Shown here: one piece after another, positions 11,827 to 23,500 of the stretch
Position numbering within the stretch: position 1 is the first letter of the stretch
How the letters are laid out: every line of letters starts with the position of its first letter
Origin: Coffea arabica
Lineage: Eukaryota > Streptophyta > Magnoliopsida > Gentianales > Rubiaceae
Direction: 5' to 3'
DNA length: 64,000 bases
NCBI RefSeq assembly: GCF_036785885.1
Contig: NC_092316.1
Span: forward strand, 17,105,001 to 17,169,000
Position numbers and translations under genes: made by a program
Notes under the pieces: generated by a model
The model's database searches: none
Seen by the model: only the letters and a program-made list of their open reading frames with translations
Told to the model about the DNA's origin: nothing

Positions 11827-11972
11827 AGCCCTCAGGGGCTTGGTCTGGTGGTTGAGATTGCTGAAGATGGAGCCTCAGGTCCCTGGTTCGAACCTTGCTG
11901 CCAGCAAGTTGCTGAGGGTGGTGAATAGTCTGCGGGGTCCACTCCCTGCGGGACACACCTAAAAAAAAAAAC
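11827..11972 (+). mobile_element. tRNA-derived SINE
   Basis: Internal pol III promoter-like boxes are visible: TGGTCTGGTGGTTGA (A box) and GGTTCGAACCT (B box) about 40 bp downstream. The body ends in a run of A at 11,960-11,971. AACATAAA flanks both ends (11,819-11,826 and just after the A-run) as a target duplication. It inserted into the outer-arm repeat. Confidence 0.8.
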
Positions 11973-12860
11973 ATAAATTATTTTAGGCACTTCACATTTC
12001 ACCTTTACACTTTGGAATCCCCTCAACTTTTCCTATCCCTTTTCCACTTAACTTCAATGCCTAACAAGTCTTCAGGTTCTAGGTCACAAAAGACCTTTAC
12101 ACTTGTCTATCCAATACACTTTCCCTACCATTTGTGGCCACAATCATACCGCAGCAACTTTCTACACCTCTTCTCTAATTCCTAAACATACCGCAGCAAC
12201 ATCCACAATTCTAAATTTCCAGTCTTACCTCCTCAATTACAAAGGTCAAAGCTGGTCTTTAAGCCGCACCGCCGCAAGCAACAAGCCGACAACTAAAAGA
12301 ATTGAATCAGTTCCCTGAAAGAATTGGAACTGAAAATTGCAGTAGGCCGGTGGCCATTGATTTTATGCCAATAGTATAATAATGCTTTCAATTAGTGAAC
12401 AGATTAGGCAGCTCGTTCCATATCTTCCGAGTTCTGTTTGACAAGCAAAACCGAGAACCCATTGTTTGACTTTGTCGAGCATATCCATTTGCATCAGCAT
12501 CCTTTCAAGAATGGCCAACTGCAAACGATAGAGCATCTTTAAGCTACGACAATCAAAGTGTGCTACTTCTGATTCTGTTCACTAGTTTTCAGTAGGATGG
12601 TTGTGCTTATGTTTTTAGTGCTATTTTTCTGAAACCATCTCAAGCTTTTGTTTCTGGCTGGATTTTGACATCTCTTGTGTAGCACCTATTTGAGACCACA
12701 TTTCAGTGGTTCGATGATATTCTCTAGGATTCACTAGCAGGCTATTTCCTTGTACTAGCGGCTGCATATTCTTCTCCTTGGACTATGTTTTTTTTTCCCT
12801 TTTTTCTTTTTTTTTCTTTTCAAGTAAATCACTTCTTCTTCTTCTTTTGGTAAGTCGATT
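11973..12860. other. intergenic DNA, no supported gene
   Basis: Somewhat less AT-rich than its surroundings. A minus-strand stretch at about 12,400-12,515 has short open runs that look faintly coding, but I recognise no family and see no start or splice pattern. A T/C-rich tract lies at 12,785-12,850. Confidence 0.45.
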
Positions 12861-12864
12861 TTTT

Positions 12865-13002
12865 TCCCGTGGAGGCCGCAGGAGAAACGGGACTGGGGTG
12901 GGGGGGCAAGGGACGGAGGACGAGGGGAGTTATTTGACAACAGAGCGGAAAACAGGGGAAGGATCCCCCGTCCCACCCCCGCCCCATTGCTATCCCTGCA
13001 CA
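12865..13002. mobile_element. G-rich hAT-like terminal fragment
   Basis: The composition repeats that of 580-712 and the ends of 40,363-41,074: alternating GGGG and CCCC runs ending CCCCGCCCCATTGCTATCCC. Only the right-hand inverted end is recognisable and I see no target duplication. Confidence 0.45.
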
Positions 13003-13904
13003 CAAGTTCTATTTCACCTAAAAGCTGGTGTGAATTAACAATTTACTCTCAATCTACACCAAATTGCTTTGACTTTATACTAAATGATAATAATTAGCTT
13101 ATACCAAAATGTACCTAATTTATTTCAAATAATAATAAATCAGCATACACTAAGGTGTACCTGATTTACATCAAATCAAATCTAATTCGTACAGAATTTC
13201 TATTGATTTATACAAAAAAAATCAACTTATGTGAAATTACACGAAATACAAATTTATGAGGGTCCAGATCAATGTTTTAAAAATCGGACCGTTAATTGAA
13301 CCGGTGAAGTGAAAGGGTCAAGGTTCAATCGGTCGGACCGGTTCAATCTCGGTTCAATGAATTTTTTAAAAAATAATTTATATAAATATATATATGTACA
13401 AAATAAGACATGTAATGGACTAATTTAATATTTTATATGATGAAAAGTTTACTATTTTTTAATAACTTGGATTTTTAAAAATAAATTTTTTAAATTATAA
13501 GTTAAAACAAATAAATTTCATCTCAATTTCAATTATATCTAAATCCAACCCCAAAATATCACAATATTTTGAAATTATACAAAATTCATGTATCTGAGAA
13601 TTTAGATATTATGAATTTAAATTTTAATTTACGTTTTGAGATTTAGATATTGCAATTTAAAAAAGAAAATTTGGAGTTCGAAGGAAATCAAGAAAATCGA
13701 AAATAGAAATGTAAACTTGATAAGAAACAAAAAATAAGATAAAAGTGGGTGGTTGTGGCATTAAATAATTTGGATTAAAAAAAATTCTTTTTTAACTTTT
13801 TTCAATTTAATGGACAAAAACAAAATTAAAAGATGGAAGAAAACATTAATAAATTAAAAATAAAGAGGTTTGATTAAAAAGGGAGTGACAAAAGAAAAGA
13901 TGAT

Positions 13905-13908
<4 letters not shown>

Positions 13909-13936
<28 letters not shown>
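13909..13936. repeat. (GA)n microsatellite
   Basis: About 13-14 AG dinucleotides, located inside the TIR transposon. Confidence 0.9.
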
Positions 13937-14047
13937 TTGAAAATTAAAAAGAAAGAGCCATGAAGGGATGAGATTTTGTAAGAAAAATGAAAAAAAGAAA
14001 TCTGAGTATTTACTTTATATAAATAAGTTATCAAAAAAAACTAATAA

Positions 14048-14152
14048 GATGTGATGGTGTAACGGTTAATACATTGGTCTTTTATTATAAAGGTCTTGGG
14101 TTCGAATCTTGATTGTTGCATTTTGCAAAACTAAAAAAAAAAAAAAAAAAAA
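14048..14152 (+). mobile_element. tRNA-like SINE segment nested in a TIR element
   Basis: TGGTGTAACGGTTAATACA resembles an A box and GGGTTCGAATCTT is a near-consensus B box. A run of about 19 A residues ends the segment at about 14,152. The spacing fits a tRNA-derived head. It could instead be a tRNA relic belonging to the host transposon. No target duplication was identified. Confidence 0.6.
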
Positions 14153-14340
14153 GGGAAAGCTGAAAACCGAAAAATCGCCGGTTCAAACCGGTTCGGCAGT
14201 TTTCACGGTTCAACCGATCTTTGACCAGGTTTCTAGCAAAGTCAACAATGTCATTGAATCGGACCGGTGCCATGGCTGGTTCGCGTTTCAACCGGTCGAA
14301 CCGGCCGGTCCGGTCCGATTTTCAAAACATTGCTCCAGAT

Positions 14341-14831
14341 AGGTGGTCGGAACCTGGACAGATTGAGACGGCCACTTCCTAGCCGTCGAGGATACGTAGC
14401 TTTCTTGTATTTGGCCCACGTAAATGCTTTGTAAAAAGTTGAGGGTCTTGTGGTGACAGTCACCATTTCGGGAATTGGACCGATCTCTGCACGAAGTAAG
14501 GAGGAGAAGGTCTCGGTCACCGGCTGCAGTATTAAATACTCAACAAAAGTTTTGGTTGCCAAGGTATAAAAGCAAAATCTTACACTTACTTGTGATTAAC
14601 TTGATAATCTTGCTCCTTATTTGCTTGAATAACCCATAAAAGTATGAGACCTTTCTCTCATATATATCCACCGACAGTCAAGTTAGTGAAGGAAATAAGT
14701 GGGGAGTATGTTTTTTAATAACAAATGAAGGAAGGAGAAGAAGATTTTTTTTTTTTTAATCTTTGCTTTAGGTTGCGTATTTATACTTGCTTATTCACTT
14801 GTATCATAAACATATTTTTCAATTCACATAT
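14341..14831. other. intergenic DNA, no supported gene
   Basis: No gene or repeat structure is supported. The region contains a T-run at about 14,748 and otherwise unremarkable sequence. Confidence 0.4.
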
Positions 14832-14834
14832 TTA

Positions 14835-14980
14835 GGCCCTGTTTGGATTGCATTTTCTGTCATTTTTCATGGAAAAATTACTGTAGCGATTTGATGTATG
14901 TGAGGAAAAAAGCTAATAGGGAAATGTGATCACGAAAAACGACGTAATTTTCTGGCAAAAATGGCAATCCAAACAGGGCC
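14835..14980. mobile_element. Tourist-type MITE (PIF/Harbinger)
   Basis: A 146-bp element begins GGCCCTGTTTGGATTGC and ends GCAATCCAAACAGGGCC, a perfect 17-bp inverted repeat. TTA lies directly on both sides (14,832-14,834 and 14,981-14,983), the usual 3-bp target of PIF/Harbinger elements. It has no coding capacity. Confidence 0.9.
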
Positions 14981-14983
14981 TTA

Positions 14984-16070
14984 TATTTTCAACCACTTTT
15001 TTATCTCACATGCATTATATCATAAAAAGTGTTACAATAATTATTCCAAATAATTATTTGAAATAATACTCTATCCAAACAAAGCCAATATAGCATGCCT
15101 TTTATTATGAAAGTACCTATATTCTTTTGTTGTTTTGGATTCAAAAGAAATTCAATTTGTTTCGTGTGAATTTCCAAAAAACAATTTTGAATAAGTTTTA
15201 ACTAATTTGGATATTTCGTTATTTGTAGGGAGATAGATTGGAAAAGGAAATTAGACAAGATTTGTTGGGTTGGTGACGAGCGCTTGTCTTGAAATGCCAT
15301 TCGAAATGGTGTTAATTACTTTTCTTTGCTTTTTGACTTTAAATTACCCATCTACTTCTTTTGCAACTCTAAAAGGTGCTCTAAAAAGTAGTCTAAATTT
15401 TTTTAATATTTAAAAAATATTTCAAAATATATTTTAAAAACTCTACTATTCTTAAATATTCCAAAATATTTTCTAAAAATATCCCAAAATATACTCTTAA
15501 AAACTCCGTTACAGTAAAATTTTTCAAAAACATCCCTCAAAACAGCTAATCCAAACGGAGCCCTTTGTCATTGTATAATTATTTGCTATACTTTATCAAA
15601 ACTTGCTGTATAAATAAGGTTATAAACTCAAGATAATGAATTTTCATTATAATGGACAATGATACATAAAATAAATACAGTTCTCTCACGCGTTAAATCT
15701 AATCACTATCATACAATTAGAAGTCATATATTTTTTTCCAATAAACGAAATTAGTACTTTTATATATTAATACTTGATAGTATAAGAATTAGTTACAAAA
15801 AGGACCAACTGCTCTCATATCTTTTCTAGTAATATCCATCGGCCATACAAGAAACTCATTGTCCCATTCTATTTTATGTACTAACTTGAGTGCATTTTGA
15901 GCTTAGCGTATAGCTACACAAATTACCTGCTCCATGCACAAAGGAGAAGTTGCAGTGTTCAAAATAGCAAACTACACAATTAATAGCAAACTAAACAATT
16001 AGTGCCCCGAGAAACTAATTTTTAATTCAATATTATTGCTCGGAATTGTATTTATATGTTAATGCCCTCT
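14984..16070. other. intergenic DNA with MITE half-ends
   Basis: No gene is supported. CTCTATCCAAACAAAGCC (about 15,070) and AATCCAAACGGAGCC (about 15,550) look like single ends of decayed MITEs. A run of AAATATT-type motifs lies at 15,400-15,500. Confidence 0.5.
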
Positions 16071-16774
16071 ATTCCACATAGGGGTGAGCAGATTCAGTTT
16101 GTACCGAATTCATAATTGATTTCAAATTTAATTCGGTAATTTAAAATCGGGTATTTGATAATTCGATATCAATTCGGTACATACCGAATTCACCGAATTC
16201 TAATATGATATAAAATAGGTAACGAGATTATGAATTTGGTAATAACCGATTTCGAATTCAAAATTCGGTAATTGAAATCGGGTACCGCATTACCGCGCAT
16301 TCGAATACCAAATTGATATATAAAATTATATAATATATAGATAAATGCTATTTAGTATTAGTATATACTACTAATACTTTATTGTATTATATAGGTAAAT
16401 GATTAATAATAATTAGTAAATGATATTATCATCATATCATGTACTTATAATACTTATAATATATAATAATGTACAATATATTTATATTATTTTAGTATTT
16501 ATTAATTGTTATATGACTACAATAATGCATAGTAATACATTACAATATAAGATAACTAATTATTTTATACATGAGTAACATACTAACATGACTAGAATTA
16601 GATAATAATTAATACATATATGTATAATACTAAATATTAAACAATAAACATAATTAGTAATTAGAATTTAGATATTGGTAATTTGATACATCATTCATAT
16701 TTGAATTATTGAATATTTGAATGCATAATCTATAACTTGCAAGTATTATTGTACTCTAAATTTACATTACATAA

Positions 16775-17458
16775 TTACTAATCTTAAGGCTTTAAGTATA
16801 GATAAGACAACTAAGCAGTGTAAGTGAATGTATATGAATTGCACATCAATGTATTAGTATATTGACTTTCACAATAACATATGTAAGTAAATAAGTTTAA
16901 TTTTGATTTGAAATAAATTATAAATTTGTAACTAACATAACTTATCACTAATAATTGTAATTTGTAAGTTTGTAACTAATATTACTTAGTATTAATCATT
17001 GTAAATTATAAATTCATAAATTATTACTAATCATTGTATAGTCTAAGGTTTATTCTAGTTTAAATTAATCACTTTTTATGTGTTCCTTAAATCATAGATT
17101 AATGATTGTAGGTATAAGTGATCAAATAAGTTAAAATTTATATTATCTATTTACTAATCTTAAGGTTTTAAGTATAGACAAAATAACTAAACAGTGTAAG
17201 TGAATGCATGTGAGTTGCAAATCAAGTAAATAAGTTTTATTTTGATTTGAAATAAATTATAAGTTTATAACTAATGTAACTTATCACTAATCATTGATTC
17301 ATTGTAATTTGTAAGTTTGTAACTAATATTACTTATTATTAATCAGTGTAAATTATAAATTCATTATAACTTCTAACTAAATTAGTTTAAATTAATCACT
17401 TTTTATGTGTTTCTTAAATCATAGACTAAGGATTTTAGGTATAAGTGATCAAATAAAT
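16775..17458. repeat. 376-bp internal tandem duplication in the hAT element
   Basis: TTACTAATCTTAAGG begins at 16,775 and at 17,151. From there GTGTAAGTGAATG, TTTGATTTGAAATAAATT, ACTTATCACTAAT and AATCACTTTTTATGTGT follow in the same order in both units. The second unit is slightly shorter. Confidence 0.85.
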
Positions 17459-17639
17459 GCGAATTAAACCACAAAATGATTTGAACATAAGTAATGTGTT
17501 TAATTATGAATAAATTTGGGGATCAAATCAGTAATAAATGTTTAAATCATTGAGGAGCATAATGAATGTATTATAATTTAGGAGCCCCAATTTATAAATT
17601 AAAAATTACAAAATCACTTCATTTGGGAAAATTCGGATT

Positions 17640-17935
17640 TCATCTTCAGCTGATGAAAAGTGAGAAAACAACCATTGCAAATTTGCAATATTGCATAGTG
17701 CCGTGACTGCCGTCGCCTAGGGCTCTCACTAACACTCCCAAGTCCCAAGTCCCAATTCCCAAATCGAAGCTGCTCTCCACCTCTCCGGCATCCGCCAGTC
17801 CGCCGCACTCTACGTCTCCTGTCGGCTGTGTCCTGCCGTGCTGGTTCATCGCTGCCGAGTGTCGAAGACGAAGCACCAAGATCTCACTGGTTCATCGCTG
17901 GTTCATCACTGCTCATCTCTGGCTCGCTTAGGTAA
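17640..17935 (+). other. exon-like block inside the hAT element
   Basis: A C/T-rich block of about 300 bp with CGCC and CCGCCG phrases and many GTTCATCGCTGG / GGTTCATC repeats stands out from the AT-rich element. It ends at CTCGCTTAG followed by GTAAGTGCTCC, a near-ideal donor site. It may be a captured 5' exon of a host gene or the first non-coding exon of a lost hAT transposase gene. I see no convincing protein in it. Confidence 0.4.
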
Positions 17936-18812
17936 GTGCTCCTCTGTTTTTGGCTCTGTGTCTCTGGCATTAAAATGGGCCAAGATCGACTAGGAAATTT
18001 GTTATCCTGAATTGATAAGGGGACGAAATCTGAGCTTCCACTTGCAAACTCTAACTGTTGTAGTTTAGATTAGGTGTGATATAACATAAGCTTTGTATTT
18101 TATACACAAGAAAGCTCTCTCCAGTTGTGCAGCGTTTAAAAGTCACGGCCTTGGGGAAAAATTCCACCTTTTACCCGTTAGAAAAATTAAAAAGGAAAAA
18201 ACTTGCTAAACTGAAAATTTTACCTCCTTGTCCGTGGAGATTCTCAATCTCTGGTGCACATCTAGTGAAAATACGGCTCCAGAAGTTGTACCTAGGATTC
18301 TGGATATGAATTTTCTGCAATGTGTAAAAGAAGAAACTTTCTATGTATAAATAAGCAGAAAGGTCACCTTAATAAGCTCAATAAAAGTAATCAGCTCCTG
18401 AATAAGTAATGGAAAGCATTGGAGCAAGTCTAGAACATATCGAAGAGAGCAATTTAGCTTTTATAACTACAAACCAGTAGAAGGCCTACATGTGTCTAGC
18501 TTCTTTACATATTTTCAGTCTAATATTTGTAGCTTTCTCATGGCTTGCGGGGGTTGGTAGTTGCTGAACTATAAAGATTGGTTTTATATATTCTCTTAAT
18601 TTGCTTCAGGGTTTTTTTTACATAACAGATGAATTCGGTTAGACCGAATTCATTACCGTTTTCGAATTTGAAATCGGGTACCGCATGAATTCGGTAATGC
18701 CCAATTCAAAAATGAAAACGGTTTAGATTTCTATAGGTGCAATAACCGAAAAAACCGAATTCAGCGCACCGATTTACCGCATTTGCACCGAATGCTCACC
18801 CCTAATTCCACA

Positions 18813-19151
18813 TGCCTCTTAATAATAGTAATATATTTTTCTTTTTAGAAAATAATACAATCATAGTCGGTGTAATTGGGCATACCAAGAAGAAAGCACA
18901 TCCGCCAAGCGGCTGCTGCTGCTGCTCCAATTCTCTCTTTTATTCCCTCCTCTCACTCTTGATTAGCCAAGAAAATACCGAAATTGTTTAAACCCTATAT
19001 AATTGCAGGCAAAATTACTGCTCCAATTGCATTGGAGAGTCATCGGTGGGTAGTCCTCGCCTTTATTTGCAGGTTTTCTGGCAGCCTCGACCTGGGGGTT
19101 TTTGCGGGATCGGAGATTTTAATTTAGAATCTTCTTTCATTCTTTGCTAAG
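18813..19151 (+). promoter_or_regulatory. MOS2 upstream region with TATA-like box and 5' UTR
   Basis: TATATAA lies at 18,996-19,002, about 150 bp before the MOS2 start codon, within a short interval directly abutting the hAT element. A (GCT)n-like run (GCGGCTGCTGCTGCTGCTCC) lies near 18,910. The transcription start is inferred, not seen. The promoter must be compact or extend into the transposon. Confidence 0.4.
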
Positions 19152-20588
19152 ATGAAGCTCTCTTTCTCCCTCTCCTCAAAGCCCCAAAATTCAACCCTCA
19201 AGAAGCTCTCTGCCGCCGCCACCGACGCCGAAGAGTCAAAAGAATTCGTTACCGAATTCGACTCCTCCAAGGCCCCAACCGCCAAAAACCGGGATAATCG
19301 GGTAATTCCTCCTAAGCCCAACGAATGGAGGCCGACTAAGAAGATGAAGAACCTCGAGCTCCCACTCCAATCTGATGCTCAAGAGCAACCGATGCTCCAA
19401 TTTGAAGTTGTTGAATCTGGCCCGTCTGACCCTACATCTGAGAGTATGTCCTATGGCCTTAATCTGCGTAATTCGGGTAATGGGGCCGGAGCGAACCCAC
19501 AGGAATTTCCTGGTTCGGCATCTAAGGAGGATCCTGTGTTGCATAAATTGAGGGAGGATTTGAAGAGGTTACCGGAGGATGCTGGGTTTGAGGAGTTTGA
19601 GGATATGCCCGTTGAGGGATTTGGTCGGGCGTTGTTAGGTGGGTATGGTTGGGTTGAAGGCAAGGGTATCGGAAAGAATGCGAAAAAGGATGTGGATATA
19701 GTGGTGTTAAAGAAACGAACTGGTAAGGAAGGGTTAGGGTTTACTGGTGGATTACCGGAATTACCAGCTGAAGCCAATCGTGAAAATGGTGGTGGGACTA
19801 ATAATAGTATGAGGAAAGGAAGTGACAGAGATGGTAAGGAGAAGGGAAGGGACAAAAAGGACTTTTATGTGGGGAAAGAAGTGAGGATTGTGGGTGGAAG
19901 GGAAGTTGGGATGAAAGGTAGGATACTTGAGATGAAACACAGTGGGGAAGTTGCAATTTTGAGGCTTTTAAAGAGTGAGGAGGATGTAAGTGTTTATGTT
20001 AGTGATTTAGCTGATTTGGGATCAGTTGAGGAGGAGAGGTGTTTGAGGAAGCTGAAGGAGTTGAGGATTAGAGAGAAAAGCGATGTTAGTGATAAGAAAA
20101 TTGGTAAAGGTAGGGATAAAGATTTGGTAAGCAGTTGGACGGATAGTAGAGATAGAGAAATGAAAGATAGGAAGAAGGATAGTAAAAGGGGAAGGGAGGA
20201 GATTAAGGGTAGCGATAAGTTATCCTGGTTGACTAACCATATCAGAGTGAGGATTGTAAGCAAGAATTTAAAAGGTGGACGATTGTACCTGAAAAAAGGG
20301 GAGGTTGTGGATGTGGTTGGGCCAACAACTTGTGACATATCTATGGATGAGAACAGGGAGTTGATACAAGAGGTGGATCAGGAGCTACTGGAGACAGCAC
20401 TTCCAAGGCGTGGAGGACCGGTTTTAGTTTTGTATGGTAAACATAAGGGTGTCTATGGAAGTCTAGTGGAAAGGGATACAGAGAAGGAAACAGGTGTGGT
20501 TAGGGATGCTGATTCACATGAATTGCATAATGTTCGCCTTGAGCAAATTGCAGAGTATATTGGGGATCCAAGCTACATAGGTTATTAG
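19152..20588 (+). CDS. MOS2: MOS2 / GPKOW homologue: G-patch and KOW protein
   Basis: A 478-residue, single-exon protein. Residues 1-10 start MKLSFSLSSK, the usual N-terminus of plant MOS2. A G-patch lies at about 151-185 (VEGFGRALLGGYGWVEGKGI). A first KOW segment is at about 238-265 (VGKEVRIVGGREVGMKG), and a second is at about 418-447 (PVLVLYGKHKGVYGSL). A charged Lys/Arg/Asp-rich linker (about 305-355) joins them. In Arabidopsis MOS2 is a nuclear RNA-binding factor needed for innate immunity and for pri-miRNA processing; the human homologue GPKOW is a spliceosome component. Length, domain order and lack of introns fit the family. The start is the first Met of the conserved N-terminus, preceded by in-frame non-coding sequence. 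No defects seen. A hAT element ends only about 350 bp upstream. Confidence 0.95.
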   Translation: MKLSFSLSSKPQNSTLKKLSAAATDAEESKEFVTEFDSSKAPTAKNRDNRVIPPKPNEWRPTKKMKNLELPLQSDAQEQPMLQFEVVESGPSDPTSESMSYGLNLRNSGNGAGANPQEFPGSASKEDPVLHKLREDLKRLPEDAGFEEFEDMPVEGFGRALLGGYGWVEGKGIGKNAKKDVDIVVLKKRTGKEGLGFTGGLPELPAEANRENGGGTNNSMRKGSDRDGKEKGRDKKDFYVGKEVRIVGGREVGMKGRILEMKHSGEVAILRLLKSEEDVSVYVSDLADLGSVEEERCLRKLKELRIREKSDVSDKKIGKGRDKDLVSSWTDSRDREMKDRKKDSKRGREEIKGSDKLSWLTNHIRVRIVSKNLKGGRLYLKKGEVVDVVGPTTCDISMDENRELIQEVDQELLETALPRRGGPVLVLYGKHKGVYGSLVERDTEKETGVVRDADSHELHNVRLEQIAEYIGDPSYIGY

Positions 20589-23500
20589 TTGATTCCTAGT
20601 AATGAGATGCAGCATTTCTCGATTGATACTGTGTTTCAAAGTTCAAGGTACTTTTTGCCAATATTCTTTTGCTGTTTCCTTTGTTTTTAAGTGTGAGTGA
20701 GAATTTGTATGTAATTTCAACTAGAGTAATTTTTAATGCGAATCTGATCTTTATTATTTTAAACTAATTCAGGTTAAGAGAGAGTGTGTTCTTTTAGGAT
20801 TGCAAGCTTCAAATATTTATTCCAAGTGAAGATTAAGAATTGTATTTGCATAAAAATGTTTTGAGTAAGGTTTGGGACTCAGTTTTTTTTGTCTGGAAAC
20901 TGAAATCTGTGTCTCAGTCGTAGCAGTTCTAGATAGGTGTAGCAGTTCTATATAGTTGTTTGCTTCACCATGTGGAGTTCTACTTAGCTAATTTCATCAT
21001 TTACGATTCGTAACTAGTAATCTTCTTTGGTGCTGCTTTAGATCTCAGTTGGGGTTTATCAATTTGCATTTGAATGATGGTAACAGCAAGGTGCAGGGTA
21101 TTGTTGGGAGAGTTCTTTCCATTTACTTATTGAGCTTAAATTTTGAGTTAATGTTTTGTGGACGGCTGCTTTTTCGCTAGTGGAATTCATATGAGAACAA
21201 CAAGCAAGATTTTTAGTTGTTGCTGTATAAATTCTGTTGTTTACCTTTTTTATTTTTGTTTGAACTTTGCATTTTTGCTTTTGACTTTTTCTTTGGCCAT
21301 GAATTTAGTTTGGAATAATAGTTACGCTGATCTGTAACCTGCATGGTACTATGGATATAATGCTTTGTGACTTCATTTTAAAGAAATAAATGCTTGCTTG
21401 TCGGTTCATATTTAGGTAATGTTGGGGTTCTATACAATCATCAAAAAGGTGGTTACTAAATTTCTTGGGATCAAGACTTTCTTATGAGGCTCGTTGTGAA
21501 TGTAATTACAAGTTAAGATGCCAAAGGAGGAATTTTTATGTAAGGCTAGTAATGTTTTTTTTTTTTGGTTGTGATACTACATCTGAAGCCAATTGATTTG
21601 CTAAAGGGAAAAGGACAGTAATTCTTGTCATATTTGGTTTGACTTTTGTGAACTAGATTATGATGGTTATCTATAGCATAGGCAAATTGTTTCTTCCACC
21701 TTATGTAATGTGGAAATGTTTCCATCAATTTGTCTGTGAAGAGCAAGATCCTTGCCCTGTTTGTATCTGAATTTTTGCTTGTAATCCTTGAGTGTGCTTT
21801 ATATGCTGGGTAATAACTTAAAATTTAGGAAGATATGATAATGAATCAGCTGTCTTCTTCTAGTTGAAGCTAGCATAGCAGTTTTCTAATAACTATTGCC
21901 TTTTACTGATTGTATAACAGACATGTCGTTCGATGTGACTGAAAAATTTATAGAGATTTGTAAGTATTCTAGTTTCTTGGTGCTAATTCTTGTTGCTTTT
22001 TAGCACTCCAAATTTTCATTGCTTCTGGAATTTTGATTTGAACCCAAAATGAGAGGGGGGTGGTTGGCGGGTACTTGGGTGTGGGCATGGAGATTAGTGA
22101 CAAATATGTATTGGACGAAGAGACAAAAATATTCAAGTGGAGATAGTAATCTTAGCTTTCAAATGTTTTAAAGATACAGTGCGGCAACTAAAGCAGCACG
22201 GCTCAAAAGTATCCTTAATGAGCTGCTTCAAGTTTTTAATGTTCATTATGTTAGTCCTTACTATAATGCTAGGGTCAGGGGAGGATTAACAGAATTCGTG
22301 ACACTGGATCTTTAGGTTTCAGCAATGAAATTAGGTGTGGACGATATGCTAGCACACTGGATCTTTTACTAAAGCTATTACAACCTATGTTCATGGACAG
22401 AACTTGACTTAGGGGGAAGAGTTCATAGAAAGGGCCAGAACTCAACAACTAAGAAAGCTAAAAGCTCAAAATGGGTGGAAGAGTTCTTAGAAAGGACCAG
22501 AACTCAACAACTAAGAAAGCTAAAATCTTAAAAACTAAAGGAAGCAATTTTGGACTTGACTACCACCCTCAAAACTGAAGGAAGGCAATTTGGGCTTGAC
22601 TACTACTGCTGGTGGCCTCCATTTCTAAGGACTTGGACAGCTTCTAGCAAAAAGACCAAATTTCTGAATTTCGAATATTTGTCAAAAAAAAAAAAAAGAA
22701 AAAGACTTCTGCTATGCACCCTATGGCTTATTTCAGCATGAGCTGAAGTATAAAAACTCATGAAAATTGGAATGTAACCTACTTCGACTTATACATCAAA
22801 CTTCACATCTAAATTGAAATACATCATTGAAAGCAGCTAGAGAACTTGAAAATCTGTTATTTTTCTGAAATTATGCGTCAGTTTGGTGTTTAAAAGCTGC
22901 TTTCCCTAATTAACCTGTTCTACTTGAAAGAAATGCTGTTGTTGGACTAGTCATTTTAGAGTGTGTAGGAATTGTGTAGATTTTACCTTATCGCTAGTTG
23001 TCCCTGTTGTCATTCTGTTGTTCAACACTTTTGTTCAAATGGTCCCTTTTAACTGAACATGCTACAGTTTTTGGTCCTGAAATAGAAAGGTAAAGTCTGA
23101 GCATAAGAGTTGATGATAGCACTTGGGGAATAATTGATTATTTGTGCTATTTGATTATCTCTGGGCCTTTAGTCGGGTTTATTGATTCATCTAAATTGTT
23201 TATCATTTGATTCAAATTTCTCTTGCATTCCTACTCCTGAAATGTGTGCGACCTTAAACTGGACTGACAAAACTTTTTGTTTAAAATGACTCAACGATCA
23301 GTTGTTGCATACCTCCTAAAATTAGCTTGGCATATTAGAAGGTTGAGATTTATTTCTTTTGACTGAATATTGACCAGCCAAAACAGAGTTGCCTTTTTGA
23401 GTTTTGATAATTTGGTCGGTGTCATGTCTGCCAGGTCTACAGCTACCTTTTGCTTACTGCTTTGGGCTATGTTAAGGGTATCATGAGAAACCAATAGCAT

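Larger units (their letters stand above)
13270..14332. mobile_element. 1.06-kb TIR transposon, non-autonomous
   Basis: The ends are inverted: CAATGTTTTAAAAATCGG on the left and CCGATTTTCAAAACATTG on the right, followed inwards by multiple CCGGTTCAA / TTGAACCGG subterminal repeats. The flanks GTCCAGAT (13,262-13,269) and CTCCAGAT (14,333-14,340) match 7 of 8 bases, consistent with an 8-bp target duplication (hAT) or a slightly longer one (Mutator-like). It has no transposase ORF. Inside are a GA microsatellite at about 13,909-13,936 and a tRNA-like SINE segment at 14,048-14,152. A relative lies at 57,238-57,867. Confidence 0.8.
16079..18804. mobile_element. 2.73-kb hAT element, perfect 8-bp target duplication
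   Basis: It begins TAGGGGTGAGCA and ends TGCTCACCCCTA, a perfect 12-bp inverted repeat. ATTCCACA is present unchanged on both sides (16,071-16,078 and 18,805-18,812). Both ends carry clusters of short subterminal repeats (ACCGAATTC, GAATTCGGTA), typical transposase-binding architecture in hAT elements. No transposase domain or long ORF is visible, so it is non-autonomous. It contains a 376-bp tandem duplication (16,775-17,458) and a less AT-rich block near 17,640-17,935 that ends in a strong splice-donor-like sequence (TTAGGTAAGTG). Confidence 0.92.

Noticed and set aside
12778..13038. 86- and 82-codon overlapping frames rich in Phe/Ser and Pro/Lys
   Set aside because: Explained by a T/C-rich tract and the G-rich transposon end.
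14048..14120. Possible functional tRNA gene
   Set aside because: Boxes A and B are present but I could not fold a proper acceptor stem, and an A-run follows; SINE-like.
19236..20338. Several minus-strand open frames across MOS2
   Set aside because: Shadows of the MOS2 coding strand; the plus-strand frame has clear domains and full length.
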